Part shown: one piece after another, positions 11,201-18,422 of the stretch
Position numbering within the stretch: the stretch's first letter is position 1
Layout of the letters: each line of letters opens with the position of its first letter
The notes under the pieces: model-generated
Database searches by the model: none
The model's input: only the letters and a program-made list of their open reading frames with translations
Told to the model about the DNA's origin: nothing
Position numbers and translations under genes: made by a program
Origin: Rhodobacteraceae bacterium LNNU 3342
Lineage (GTDB): Bacteria > Pseudomonadota > Alphaproteobacteria > Rhodobacterales > Rhodobacteraceae
Assembly (NCBI GenBank): GCA_008711135.1
Contig: VUAW01000004.1
Location: forward strand, 124,001-188,000
DNA: 64,000 bases
Reading direction: 5' to 3'

Positions 11201-11593
11201 AAGCGTGGGGCGCAGGTGGCCGTCCAGAAGGTCCTGGCGCGAAAGCCGCGTCTCGATCATCGGGATCTGCGCAAGCGGCGCGCTTCCACGCCCCGGCACA
11301 TGAACCTCTAGGTCCCGCAGGGCAAGGCGAGGCGTGAAGCCGTCTTCAAGCTGGATTTCTGCCGCACCGAGGCGAAGCTGCAGCCTGTCGCCTAATGCCG
11401 CGTTCAGACGCGTTTCGACATGCGCGACGATCACCCCCGGCACCTGAAATGGACGCCCCGTGACCGCCAGCAGCGCAAGCCCCGTCAGGGTTGCCAAGAA
11501 CAGCACGCTCGACATCAGCCAAAGCCCGAAGCGGGCGCTGTGCCTTGTCTTGCGCGGGTGCGCCCGCGCGGGTTGCCGGTTGCCTGCTGTCAC
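8258..11593 (-). CDS. Large AsmA/YhdP-like protein (DUF3971 type)
   Basis: A 1111-residue protein with one N-terminal transmembrane segment (about residues 25-45) and a long beta-rich periplasmic part, ending in a region typical of AsmA-like C-terminal domains ([57 protein letters not shown]). YhdP/AsmA-family proteins are bridge-like factors that carry phospholipids between inner and outer membranes. The GTG start at 11593 has GGAGG about 12 bases upstream, rather far, so the exact start is uncertain. It is upstream of and coupled to queA by an ATGA overlap. Family assignment rests on architecture and C-terminal motifs; the transport role is inferred from family knowledge. Confidence 0.85.
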   Translation of the reverse strand: MTAGNRQPARAHPRKTRHSARFGLWLMSSVLFLATLTGLALLAVTGRPFQVPGVIVAHVETRLNAALGDRLQLRLGAAEIQLEDGFTPRLALRDLEVHVPGRGSAPLAQIPMIETRLSRQDLLDGHLRPTLLRLSGGHVILRRDTEGRFDLAFGQGDFDGPGSLAEVLASVDRVFNLPILRGLARIEADGLTLTLEDARAQEVWQVTDGRVALVQDAEAVALNVGFGMTGTWGTPARADLRFVSRKGSPESELEVRVEDVASTDLAAQGAALAWLGVLEAPISGTLNARIDAEGALAALTGELGLGAGAVRPVAGMPPIAFDVARFALSYDPAAQRLEFADVTVDSPTLRLGAQGHAYLRDMEQGLPRTMLGQFSFADVQMDPEGIFDEPVRFSTGAVDLRLALDPFMLTLGQMVLVEDGRRLSAKGSLGAQPQGWEVALDVSLNEITHDRLLALWPREIVRGMRNWLVENVQTGLIYNVNGALRLSPGQEPRLALGYEFSGADVSFLRTMPPILSGQGYATVDGTTYTMVLDSGQVAASQGGMIDITDSVFQVRDVMERPPVARLELNTDSSITAALAFLDEPPFRFLSRSNRPVDLADGRARLHAELSFPIQRDLPAEDVIFHVTGDLTGVTSDQILPGRTLRAEAMTLEATPARLQISGSGQLQGLPFEAAWTQPLGPGSAGQGSRIEGSAPLTAAVLAEFAPGLPKGTISGQGAAEFTVALPPGQPPQLSLRGDLRGAAVAIPQVGWRKPAASAGTLQLEGTLGEVPRFNRVAVDAPGLRAEGSLALRAGGLDALRLSRVRLGGWLDAPVVLRGQGGGRSLAVELNGGTIDLRNLPEMGSGGGGSTGSVPINGQLDRVIVTEALSLTGLQGRFSTQNGFNGLFEARVNGTTPVSGSFTPALLPDGRLMGQSVIRVQSQDAGAILAATGIFTRAVGGALDLQIIPRGGGHFDGALRVGRLSVHGAPVLLEVLGALTLVGLVEQMNGQGLVFDEITAEFRLTPQGIEIIRSAAVGPSLGVTLAGIYDSTNRSIDMKGVVSPFYLINVVGSLIARPGEGLFGFNYALSGPASAPRVGVNPLSLLAPGAVRDLLRRPAPTLQGPAVTQDAR

Positions 11594-11694
11594 GCGCGCT
11601 GCTGCCTCCGGCGGGTGTTGCGCCCCGCCTTTATCTTTGTTTCAGGATAGCTCAAACAGGAGCGCATCTCAAACCACAAGGGGACAGAGAAGCC

Positions 11695-12162
11695 ATGAGC
11701 ATGATTGCGCCGGGAATGCCCGCCCCCGATTTCACCCTGCCGCGCGACGGTGGCGGCGAGGTCACCCTTTCCGCCCTCCGCCCGGCGCCGGTGGTGCTGT
11801 ATTTCTACCCCAAGGACGACACCTCTGGCTGCACCCGGCAGGCGCAGGACTTCACCGCAGCCACCGAGGCCTTTGCCGAAGCGGGCGCCGTCGTTCTGGG
11901 CGTGTCGAAGGACAGCGTGGCCCGGCACGACAAGTTCGTCGCCAAGCACGGGCTGCAGGTCGCGCTTCTGTCTGACGAAAGCGGCGAAGTCTGTGAAAGC
12001 TATGGCGTCTGGGTGGAAAAGAGCATGTACGGCAAGACCTATATGGGGATTGAGCGGACGACCTTCCTGATCGGCGGCGACGGGACTGTCCTGCGCGTCT
12101 GGAACAAGGTGAAGGTGCCAAGTCATGTTCAAGAGGTTCTTGCCGCGGTAAAAGCATCATGA
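11695..12162 (+). CDS. bcp: Thioredoxin-dependent peroxiredoxin (Bcp/PrxQ type)
   Basis: A 155-residue cytoplasmic peroxidase reducing H2O2 and organic peroxides. The peroxidatic cysteine is C46 in YPKDDTSGCTRQAQDF, with the family features LYFYPKD, LGVSKDS and LLSDESGEVCESYGVW. The resolving cysteine that many Bcp proteins carry five residues later is absent (Q51). The only other cysteine is C100, in a later helix, so either a different resolving arrangement or a 1-Cys mechanism applies. The start ATG at 11695 has a purine-rich GGGGACAGAGAAG before it. The stop overlaps the next gene by four bases, coupling it to the DUF455 protein. Confidence 0.93.
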   Translation: MSMIAPGMPAPDFTLPRDGGGEVTLSALRPAPVVLYFYPKDDTSGCTRQAQDFTAATEAFAEAGAVVLGVSKDSVARHDKFVAKHGLQVALLSDESGEVCESYGVWVEKSMYGKTYMGIERTTFLIGGDGTVLRVWNKVKVPSHVQEVLAAVKAS

Positions 12163-12974
12163 AGACGCTTGCCGACCGCGCGACCGAGGTTCTGAACACC
12201 CCTGACGGGCGCGCCAAGACGGCGCTGTCGCGCCAGCATGCCGCCGAGTGGTTTGCGGCCCGCGCCGCTGGTACGCTGATCCCGGTGGGAACCGCGTCCC
12301 CGCCGCCCCGTCCCGCCCGCCCGGAACGCCCTGAACTGCTGGCCCCGCGCGACGTGCCGCGCCGCCGCCCCGGCACACCCGAGGGACGCATTGCCCTGCT
12401 TCATGCCGTTGCGCATATCGAGCTGAACGCCGTGGACCTGCACTGGGACATCATTGCCCGCTTTGGTCATGTGCCGATGCCGATGGGTTTTTATGACGAC
12501 TGGGTCAAGGCGGCGGATGAGGAATCGAAGCACTTCAACCTGATGTGCGACTGCCTGGAGGCGATGGGCAGCCACTATGGCGCCCTGCCCGCCCATGCCG
12601 GCATGTGGCGCGCGGCCGAAGACACGGCCGAGGATCTGATGGGCCGGTTGGCGGTGGTGCCAATGGTGCTGGAGGCGCGAGGCTTGGACGTGACGCCGGG
12701 CATGATCGAGGTCTTTCGCAAGGCCGGGGAATCGGACGCGATCGCCGCCCTGGAAACTATTTATGCCGAAGAAGTTGGACACGTGGCTTACGGGTCCAAG
12801 TGGTTTCACTTTCTTTGCGGGCGGGAAAATGCCGACCCCAAGGATATATTCCATAAACTTGTAAGGAAATACTTTCACGGGGCACTTAAACCCCCGTTCA
12901 ATGAAGAGAAACGTGCCGAGGCCGGACTGCCGCCTGATTTTTACTGGCCGCTGACTGAGGATTTTGATCCCTGA
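12159..12974 (+). CDS. DUF455 ferritin-like protein
   Basis: A 271-residue protein of the DUF455 family, whose fold is the ferritin-like four-helix bundle related to MiaE-type diiron proteins. Possible metal ligands are visible in HAVAHIELNAVDLHWD, KAADEESKHF and ETIYAEEVGHVAYG, giving the expected spread of Glu and His residues. The N-terminal ~75 residues are Pro/Arg-rich and probably flexible. Substrate unknown. The ATGA overlap with bcp suggests co-translation and hints at a shared redox or oxidative-stress setting, but this is inference. Confidence 0.82.
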   Translation: MKTLADRATEVLNTPDGRAKTALSRQHAAEWFAARAAGTLIPVGTASPPPRPARPERPELLAPRDVPRRRPGTPEGRIALLHAVAHIELNAVDLHWDIIARFGHVPMPMGFYDDWVKAADEESKHFNLMCDCLEAMGSHYGALPAHAGMWRAAEDTAEDLMGRLAVVPMVLEARGLDVTPGMIEVFRKAGESDAIAALETIYAEEVGHVAYGSKWFHFLCGRENADPKDIFHKLVRKYFHGALKPPFNEEKRAEAGLPPDFYWPLTEDFDP

Positions 12975-12976
12975 GC

Positions 12977-13004
12977 CCCGCCGAAAGATCGGCGGGATCT
13001 TGCC
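12977..13004 (+). terminator. Hairpin after the bcp-DUF455 pair
   Basis: Perfect 7-bp stem CCCGCCG / CGGCGGG with a 6-base loop starting three bases after the stop codon, followed by ATCTTG. The tail is weak in T. The rest of 12975-13149 is a 175-base leader in which I see no other feature. Confidence 0.4.
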
Positions 13005-13149
13005 ATGGCATCGGCCAGATTTGCACCAAACCGCCGACAAAATTTTAAGATGTTGCAGCAAAGCCGCGGCCTTTGTATCCACTCGCCTCAGGCCTGCAGA
13101 CCCGGAACCGGGCGGGGCCCGTCAGGATGGGGCAAACGGGACAGGATCA

Positions 13150-14490
13150 TTGAAAACTCGTCTTAGCAACCGACTGAACGCTTCGTTTGAACGGTGGTTC
13201 CCGGAACGGCGTCTGTTCCTGCGTTCCGAAACCGAAACCAGGTTCATCAGGCTGCGCCCGCTGACCCAGGTGGGCATCCTTGCCGGAAGCACCGCCATGG
13301 TAGGATGGACGATCATCGCCTCGGCCGTGTTGATGATGGACAGCATCGGCGCCGGCAACTATCGCGATCAAGCCAAGCGCGAGCAGATCGTCTATGAAAG
13401 CCGCCTGAACGCCCTGTCCGAAGAACGCGACCGCCGCGCCGAGGAAGCCGCCAAGGCGCAGGAACGGTTCTCCATCGCCATGCAGCAGATTTCGGACATG
13501 CAGTCGGCACTGCTTGCCTCCGAAGACCGGTCGAGAGAGCTTGAGACGGGGCTTGAGGTCGTACAGACCACTCTGCGCCGCACCATCAAGGAACGCGACG
13601 AGGCCCGGACCGAGGCCGAAACCGTCACCGCCGCCCTTGCCGAACAGACCGGTTCCGCCCGCACCGAGGCCTCGCGCCTGGGCGATGTCGAAGATACGCT
13701 CGACTTCCTGTCGGTCGCGCTGGGCGCGACTGCCGCCGAACGAGACGCGATGGCGCTGCTTGCCGTCCAGACGAAGAACGAAGTGGAAATGGTCGCGCTG
13801 GAAAAGCGCCTGCTGGAAGAGCGGAACGACCAGATCTTCTCCAAGCTCGAAGAGGCGGTCACCGTGTCGATGGAGCCGCTGGACCGGATGTTCCGGGCCG
13901 CCGGGCTCTCGACCGATCAGCTTCTGACCCAGGTGCGCCGCGGCTATTCCGGATCGGACGCGCTGACCCCGCTTTCGGTGTCCAGCAAGGGCACCGGCGA
14001 TCTGGGCGTCGCGGAAGAGCGCGTCAACAACATCCTTGGCGGGCTGGAGGAGATGAACCTCTACCGGATCGCGGCACAGAAGGCGCCCTTCGCCAGCCCG
14101 GTCAAGACGGCGGTGCGCTTCACCTCTGCCTTCGGGATGCGCCGGGACCCCAAGAACGGTTCGCGCCGCATGCACGAAGGCATCGACTATGCAGGACCGA
14201 CGGGCACGCCGATCCTCGCAACGGCGGACGGGGTCGTGGTCGAGGCTGGGCGGGCCGGCGGTTACGGAAACTTGGTCAAGATCCGCCACGAATTCGGGAT
14301 CGAAACCCGCTATGCGCATCTGTCGCGAATCCACGTGAAGCCCGGTGAAAGGGTCTCGCGCGGGGACCGGATCGGTGATATGGGCAACACAGGACGCTCG
14401 ACCGGCACGCACCTGCATTACGAGGTGCGCCTTGGTGGAAGCGCTGTGGATCCCATGAACTACATCAAGGCGGCACGCAATGTTTTCTAA
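13150..14490 (+). CDS. M23 family metallopeptidase with DUF5930-type N-terminus
   Basis: Envelope-anchored peptidoglycan endopeptidase of the LytM class. From the TTG start at 13150 (AGGA just upstream) it has 446 residues: a short cytoplasmic part with RLFLRSETETRFIRLRPLTQ as in Rhodobacterales DUF5930 proteins, one transmembrane helix near residues 40-60, a long coiled coil (about 75-230), and a C-terminal M23 domain. Catalytic residues are present: H342 and D346 in MHEGIDYAG, and H421/H423 in HLHYEV. An upstream ATG would add 62 residues of unlikely sequence. The last 11 bases overlap the bactofilin gene; M23-bactofilin pairs are widespread and act together in cell-shape control. Confidence 0.9.
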   Translation: MKTRLSNRLNASFERWFPERRLFLRSETETRFIRLRPLTQVGILAGSTAMVGWTIIASAVLMMDSIGAGNYRDQAKREQIVYESRLNALSEERDRRAEEAAKAQERFSIAMQQISDMQSALLASEDRSRELETGLEVVQTTLRRTIKERDEARTEAETVTAALAEQTGSARTEASRLGDVEDTLDFLSVALGATAAERDAMALLAVQTKNEVEMVALEKRLLEERNDQIFSKLEEAVTVSMEPLDRMFRAAGLSTDQLLTQVRRGYSGSDALTPLSVSSKGTGDLGVAEERVNNILGGLEEMNLYRIAAQKAPFASPVKTAVRFTSAFGMRRDPKNGSRRMHEGIDYAGPTGTPILATADGVVVEAGRAGGYGNLVKIRHEFGIETRYAHLSRIHVKPGERVSRGDRIGDMGNTGRSTGTHLHYEVRLGGSAVDPMNYIKAARNVF

Positions 14491-15022
14491 AAGCCGAATT
14501 CAGGAACCCGGGCCGAAAAAGGCCGAGGCAGAAGCCACGGCATCCTATGACACGCAGACGAGGCCCATGAACGACTATTCCACCCCCGCGCCCAAGGCAA
14601 AGCCCGCCGCGTCTGTCCTGTCTTCCGACCTGACGATCGTGGGCAACCTCAAGACCACCGGCGACATCCAGGTTGAAGGTACGGTTGAGGGCGACATCCG
14701 CGCCCACCTGCTGACGGTCGGCGAACAGGCCACCATCCGGGGCGAGATCGTCGCCGACGACGTGGTGGTGAACGGGCGCGTCGTGGGCCGGGTCCGCGGT
14801 CTGAAGGTGCGGCTCACCTCCACCGCGCGGGTCGAAGGCGACATCATTCACAAGACGATCGCGATCGAGTCCGGCGCCCATTTCGAAGGCTCGGTACAGC
14901 GTCAGGAAGACCCGCTAAACGGCAACAATCAGCGCGGCCAGCAGGCCCCCAAGGCGGCACAACCGCAGCCGCAACAGTCGCAGGCCGTATCAGAGGCCGT
15001 CGCCGCGAAAACCGCGGTCTGA
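14480..15022 (+). CDS. Bactofilin
   Basis: A 180-residue bactofilin, a cytoskeletal protein that self-assembles into filaments through a right-handed beta-helix. The core lies at about residues 47-135 with repeating turns (LTIVGNLKTTGDIQVEGTVEGDI, GEIVADDVVVNGRVVGRVRGLKV, ARVEGDIIHKTIAIESGAHFEGSV). The flanks are disordered: a charged N-terminus and a Gln/Pro/Ala-rich C-terminus. It starts inside the end of the M23 peptidase gene, so the two are co-expressed; the filament presumably positions the peptidase at a cell-wall site. A strong terminator follows the stop. Confidence 0.95.
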   Translation: MFSKSRIQEPGPKKAEAEATASYDTQTRPMNDYSTPAPKAKPAASVLSSDLTIVGNLKTTGDIQVEGTVEGDIRAHLLTVGEQATIRGEIVADDVVVNGRVVGRVRGLKVRLTSTARVEGDIIHKTIAIESGAHFEGSVQRQEDPLNGNNQRGQQAPKAAQPQPQQSQAVSEAVAAKTAV

Positions 15023-15030
15023 GGCGAACA

Positions 15031-15059
15031 AGGGCACCCTCAGGTGCCCTTTCTTTTTG
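15031..15059 (+). terminator. Rho-independent terminator of the M23-bactofilin operon
   Basis: Perfect 8-bp stem AGGGCACC / GGTGCCCT with loop CTCA, followed by TTCTTTTTG, nine bases after the bactofilin stop. Confidence 0.9.
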
Positions 15060-15071
15060 TGGCGGGTACGG

Positions 15072-15260
15072 TCAGTTCCCTGGCACCGCGCTTTCAGGCG
15101 GCAGGATGGTTTCGACATCGACATCCGGCATGTCTGTGCCCTCGCCCGGCCAGCTGCAGGCATAAAGCCCCACCGCCGCCAAGATCAACGTCAGCACGAC
15201 GATGATCCCCAGCGATCGCTTGGTTTCCTTCCGGTCCACGGGCTTGTGGTTATTGGCCAT
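15072..15260 (-). CDS. Small single-pass membrane protein (62 aa)
   Basis: A short gene with an excellent ribosome binding site (AAGGAGGA six bases before the ATG at 15260). The product has a basic N-terminus (MANNHKPVDRKETKRS), one hydrophobic helix (LGIIVVLTLILAAVGLYAC) and a short acidic tail (about 25 residues), so it is probably inner-membrane with the tail in the periplasm. The cysteine at the helix end is not in a convincing lipobox context. I do not recognise a function. It lies 95 bases downstream of the XRE-cupin regulator gene on the same strand and converges on the bactofilin terminator. Confidence 0.75.
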   Translation of the reverse strand: MANNHKPVDRKETKRSLGIIVVLTLILAAVGLYACSWPGEGTDMPDVDVETILPPESAVPGN

Positions 15261-15355
15261 GCGTATCCTCCTTGCAGCCACGGATGCGGCGATGCGGCGC
15301 CTGTTCAGGAACACGCCAGACGGGATTTCGATCCCTTGAACCGGCATTTTCCACG

Positions 15356-15979
15356 TCAGGTCAGCGAGGTCACCCAAAGCACGGTCGCGTCATCGGCGCT
15401 GACGGACACAAGGTTATGCCCCATGGTGGCATCGTAATAGGCACTATCGCCGCGGCGCATTTCCACGGGCTCATAGAACTCGGTGTAAAGCCGGATGACG
15501 CCGGTAAGGACGTAAAGAAACTCTTCCCCGTCGTGCCGCACCCAGCCATCGAACTCCTCGATCCGGCGGGCGCGGATGCGGGCGCGGTAAGGCAGCATCT
15601 GCTTGCGGGTCAGGGTGCCGGCCAGAAGTTCATGCTCATAGGTGGCGGTGGCATGATGCTGGCCCTCGCCCGACCGGGTCAGCGCCATGCGCCCGTTCGC
15701 CTGCGCCCGGCTGGGTGGCGTGAACAGTTGCGGGACCGAGATCGAGAGCCCCTCGGCCAGTTTCTTCAGCGCCTCGTAGGTGGGCGACATCTGCCCGTTC
15801 TCGATCTTCGACAGGGTGGAACGGGCAAGCCCCGCCTGCACTGCCGCCTGTTCCAGCGTCCAGCCGCGCGCCTTGCGCAGTTCGCGCACCCGCTCCCCCA
15901 GGTTCAGCGGCTCTACCGCGACCTGATCGCCGTTTTCGCGGGCGATGCGGATGATGCTTTTTGGATCGGCTGTGGTCAT
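15356..15979 (-). CDS. XRE family transcriptional regulator with C-terminal cupin domain
   Basis: A 207-residue regulator: helix-turn-helix at about residues 27-85 (LGERVRELRKARGWTLEQAAVQAGLARSTLSKIENGQMSPTYEALKKLAEGL) and a cupin effector domain from about 110 on (VRHDGEEFLYVLTGVIRLYTEFYEPVEMRRGDSAYYDATMGHNL). This HTH-cupin layout is common in regulators of amino-acid, polyamine or carboxylate metabolism that sense a small molecule in the cupin pocket. It is transcribed away from the acyl-CoA synthetase gene, and an inverted repeat lies between the two starts, so control of that neighbour and of itself is likely but unproven. Confidence 0.9.
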   Translation of the reverse strand: MTTADPKSIIRIARENGDQVAVEPLNLGERVRELRKARGWTLEQAAVQAGLARSTLSKIENGQMSPTYEALKKLAEGLSISVPQLFTPPSRAQANGRMALTRSGEGQHHATATYEHELLAGTLTRKQMLPYRARIRARRIEEFDGWVRHDGEEFLYVLTGVIRLYTEFYEPVEMRRGDSAYYDATMGHNLVSVSADDATVLWVTSLT

Positions 15980-16010
15980 GCCGGGGCTTTACGCCCGCAA
16001 GCCCGGCCAT

Positions 16011-16026
16011 GCAAGGAATCCCTTGC
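16011..16026. promoter_or_regulatory. Inverted repeat, candidate operator
   Basis: GCAAGG-AATC-CCTTGC, a perfect 6-bp dyad with 4-base centre, 32 bases from the regulator start and 35 bases from the synthetase start. The position between divergent genes fits an operator for the XRE-cupin protein; a dyad of this length can also occur by chance. Confidence 0.4.
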
Positions 16027-16061
16027 TTGCAACGCCGGGGCACGGGGCGTAGCACTGCCCT

Positions 16062-17585
16062 ATGCTTTCTGTCGTTGATCGCGGCCCGCCGCCCACTTGT
16101 CCCAACCCGTTCAACTTGGCCGAGGAAGTGCTCTCGGCCGGGGCCGTGACGCCGGATCGCATCGCGCTGCAGATCCTGCGCGCTTCTGGCGCCGAGCGGT
16201 GGAGCTATGCCCGCCTGATCGCGGCCGTGCGGGGAACCGGGGGCGGGCTGTTGGCAATGGGGCTTCAGCCCGGGGACCGGGTGCTGATGCGGCTGGGCAA
16301 TGGCGTGGCCTTCCCAATCCTGTTCCTTGGCGCAATCGCCGCAGGGCTGGTGCCTGTTCCGACCTCGGCCCAGCTTACGGCGGCAGAGATCACTTCCATG
16401 GCGACCAAGGTGAACCCACAGCTGATCGTCGTGGAACCCGGCATCGCACTACCCGATCACCCGGCGCCGGTGCTGGATGTGGACGCGCTGCGCAAGATGC
16501 AGGACGGCCCGCCCTGTGACTGGGATCATGGCGACTCCGAGCGGCTTGCCTATGTCATCTTCACTTCGGGCAGTTCCGGATCTGCACGCCCCGTCGCACA
16601 TGCCCATCGCGCGGTACGGGCGCGGCGCATGATGTGGGACGGCTGGTACGGCCTGCGTCCCGACGACCGGCTCCTTCACGCCGGGGCCTTCAACTGGACC
16701 TATACGCTGGGCACCGGCCTCTTGGATCCGTGGGCGATTGGTGCAACGGCGCTGGTGCCGGCAGCGGGGGTGGATCATGCCGCGATCCCACTGTTGATGA
16801 AACGGTTCGATGCCACGATCATCGCGGGTGCGCCGGGCGTGTTCCGACAGATCCTGCGCGGTCCCGGACCTTTTGCGCTCCCACAGTTGCGGCACGGGCT
16901 TTCTGCGGGTGAAAAGCTGCCCGACACCACCCGCAAGGCGTGGGAGGATGCGACTGGCACGCCCATTCACGAAGCGCTAGGGATGTCGGAAATCTCGACC
17001 TTCGTCTCATCCTCACCGACCTGTCCGGCGCCACCCGGGACGACAGGCTATGCCCAGCCCGGACGGCGCATTGCCGTTTTGGGTCCGGAGGGCGAACCTG
17101 TTCCACGAGGGACGCCAGGCGTTCTGGCCGTGGACCGGAGCGATCCGGGCCTGTTCCTCGGCTATCTTGACGACGCGCAGGAAACTGCGGCGCGTTTCTC
17201 GGGCCGTTGGTTCCTGACCGGCGACACCGTCCGGATGGACGACGACGGCGCGATCACCTATCTCGGGCGCGAGGATGACATGATGAACGCGGGTGGCTTC
17301 CGCGTCAGCCCGGCAGAGGTCGAACAAGCGCTTGCCCAGCATCCCGGCGTCGCGGAAGTCGCCGTGGCCGAGGTGCGTGTGAATGACGCCGCCACCGTCA
17401 TCGGCGCCTTCTACACCGGCCCTGTCGCGCTGCCCGAGGGAGAGCTTGCAGCATTTGCCGCCGAGCGGTTGGCGCGCTACAAGCAGCCCCGCATTTACCG
17501 GCATGTGGCGGAACTGCCGCGTGGACCGAACAACAAGATCCTGCGCCGTGTCCTGCGCATGGCCGAAGCAAGGAACCCGTCATGA
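16062..17585 (+). CDS. AMP-dependent acyl-CoA synthetase/ligase family protein
   Basis: A 507-residue member of the ANL adenylating superfamily, activating a carboxylic acid to acyl-AMP and then acyl-CoA. Visible core motifs: the P-loop-like YVIFTSGSSGSARPV (Arg-Pro where Pro-Lys is usual), GMSEIS (A5), GRWFLTGDTVRMDDDG (A7), YLGREDDMMNAGGFRVSPAEVE (A8) and the C-terminal catalytic lysine in NNKILRR (A10). The substrate is not evident; the size fits short-chain or aromatic acid ligases. It overlaps the following FrnE-like gene by four bases and is divergent from the XRE-cupin regulator. Confidence 0.88.
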   Translation: MLSVVDRGPPPTCPNPFNLAEEVLSAGAVTPDRIALQILRASGAERWSYARLIAAVRGTGGGLLAMGLQPGDRVLMRLGNGVAFPILFLGAIAAGLVPVPTSAQLTAAEITSMATKVNPQLIVVEPGIALPDHPAPVLDVDALRKMQDGPPCDWDHGDSERLAYVIFTSGSSGSARPVAHAHRAVRARRMMWDGWYGLRPDDRLLHAGAFNWTYTLGTGLLDPWAIGATALVPAAGVDHAAIPLLMKRFDATIIAGAPGVFRQILRGPGPFALPQLRHGLSAGEKLPDTTRKAWEDATGTPIHEALGMSEISTFVSSSPTCPAPPGTTGYAQPGRRIAVLGPEGEPVPRGTPGVLAVDRSDPGLFLGYLDDAQETAARFSGRWFLTGDTVRMDDDGAITYLGREDDMMNAGGFRVSPAEVEQALAQHPGVAEVAVAEVRVNDAATVIGAFYTGPVALPEGELAAFAAERLARYKQPRIYRHVAELPRGPNNKILRRVLRMAEARNPS

Positions 17586-18229
17586 TCCGGCTCGACATCT
17601 TTTCCGATCCTGTCTGCCCGTGGTGCTACATCGGCAAGGCCCTGCTGGACCGTGCGCTGGAAGCGCGGCCCAACCATCCCTTCACCGTGGAATGGCACCC
17701 GTTCCAGCTGAACCCCGACATGCCGCGTGAAGGGATGGACCACGCCGCCTTCCTTCAGGCGCGCTTTGGCAGCCCCAAGCAGGCGGTGGAGGTTCTGGCC
17801 GAAGTCGCAAAGGCCGCAGCCAATGCAGGGCTCGACCTTGATCCTTCCGCGATCCGGCGGATGCCGAACACGCTGGATGCGCACCGGCTGATCCACTGGG
17901 CGGGGCTTGAGGGGGTCCAGACGCCGGTGGTCAGCGCCCTCTTCCGGGCGCATTTCCGTGAAGGGCGGGACATTGGCCAGCACGATACGCTTGTCGAGAT
18001 CGCTGAGGGTGCAGGCATGGACGGCGTGGTGGTGCGGCGGTTGCTGGGTTCGGATGCGGACCTTGACACTGTTCGGGCGCGCGAAGATCATGCGCGGGAA
18101 CGCGGCGTTCGCGCCGTTCCAACCTTCCTTGTCGCCAACGCCCATGTTCTGCCGGGCGCTCAGCCGGTGGCGCTTTGGGAACAGGTGATAGACGAGATCA
18201 CGTCCCTTCCAAGCACCCAAAGCCAGTAA
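17582..18229 (+). CDS. DsbA family oxidoreductase, FrnE-like
   Basis: A 215-residue cytoplasmic thioredoxin-fold protein without signal peptide. The CPWC active site (C12, C15) sits in MIRLDIFSDPVCPWCYIG, followed by the helical insertion and the cis-Pro loop GVRAVPTFLV typical of the DsbA/FrnE/2-hydroxychromene-2-carboxylate isomerase clan. FrnE-type proteins act as disulfide isomerases or in oxidative-stress tolerance. The ATGA overlap shows co-translation with the acyl-CoA ligase, which could mean a shared aromatic-acid pathway, but I see no further evidence for this. Confidence 0.88.
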   Translation: MIRLDIFSDPVCPWCYIGKALLDRALEARPNHPFTVEWHPFQLNPDMPREGMDHAAFLQARFGSPKQAVEVLAEVAKAAANAGLDLDPSAIRRMPNTLDAHRLIHWAGLEGVQTPVVSALFRAHFREGRDIGQHDTLVEIAEGAGMDGVVVRRLLGSDADLDTVRAREDHARERGVRAVPTFLVANAHVLPGAQPVALWEQVIDEITSLPSTQSQ

Positions 18230-18230
18230 G

Positions 18231-18422
18231 GGTTGCACTTGACGCAAATCCGATTTGCAGATGCTGCACCTTATGCGCTTCATGCATAGGTGAACGACTG
18301 TCAAGTCATTGATTTCTCTGTAGATGCAGCCAAAGGTGTTTTGCACTTTCTGCACGGCTGCTGCGCCGACTGCATAAGGGCCAGCGGTGGCGCCTTCATC
18401 AGTGGCATGCTAGCGAAAGTGC
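18231..18422 (+). promoter_or_regulatory. TGCA-rich upstream region of the Bcr/CflA-type exporter
   Basis: The 193 bases before the exporter hold nine TGCA tetramers, a perfect dyad GCAAAT-CCG-ATTTGC (18244-18258), a TATGC...GCATA pair (18272-18288) and two similar blocks of form TTTGCA-N4-CTGCAC (at 18254 and 18340). The region is less GC-rich than its surroundings. It looks like a multi-site control region; the regulator is unknown. Confidence 0.45.
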
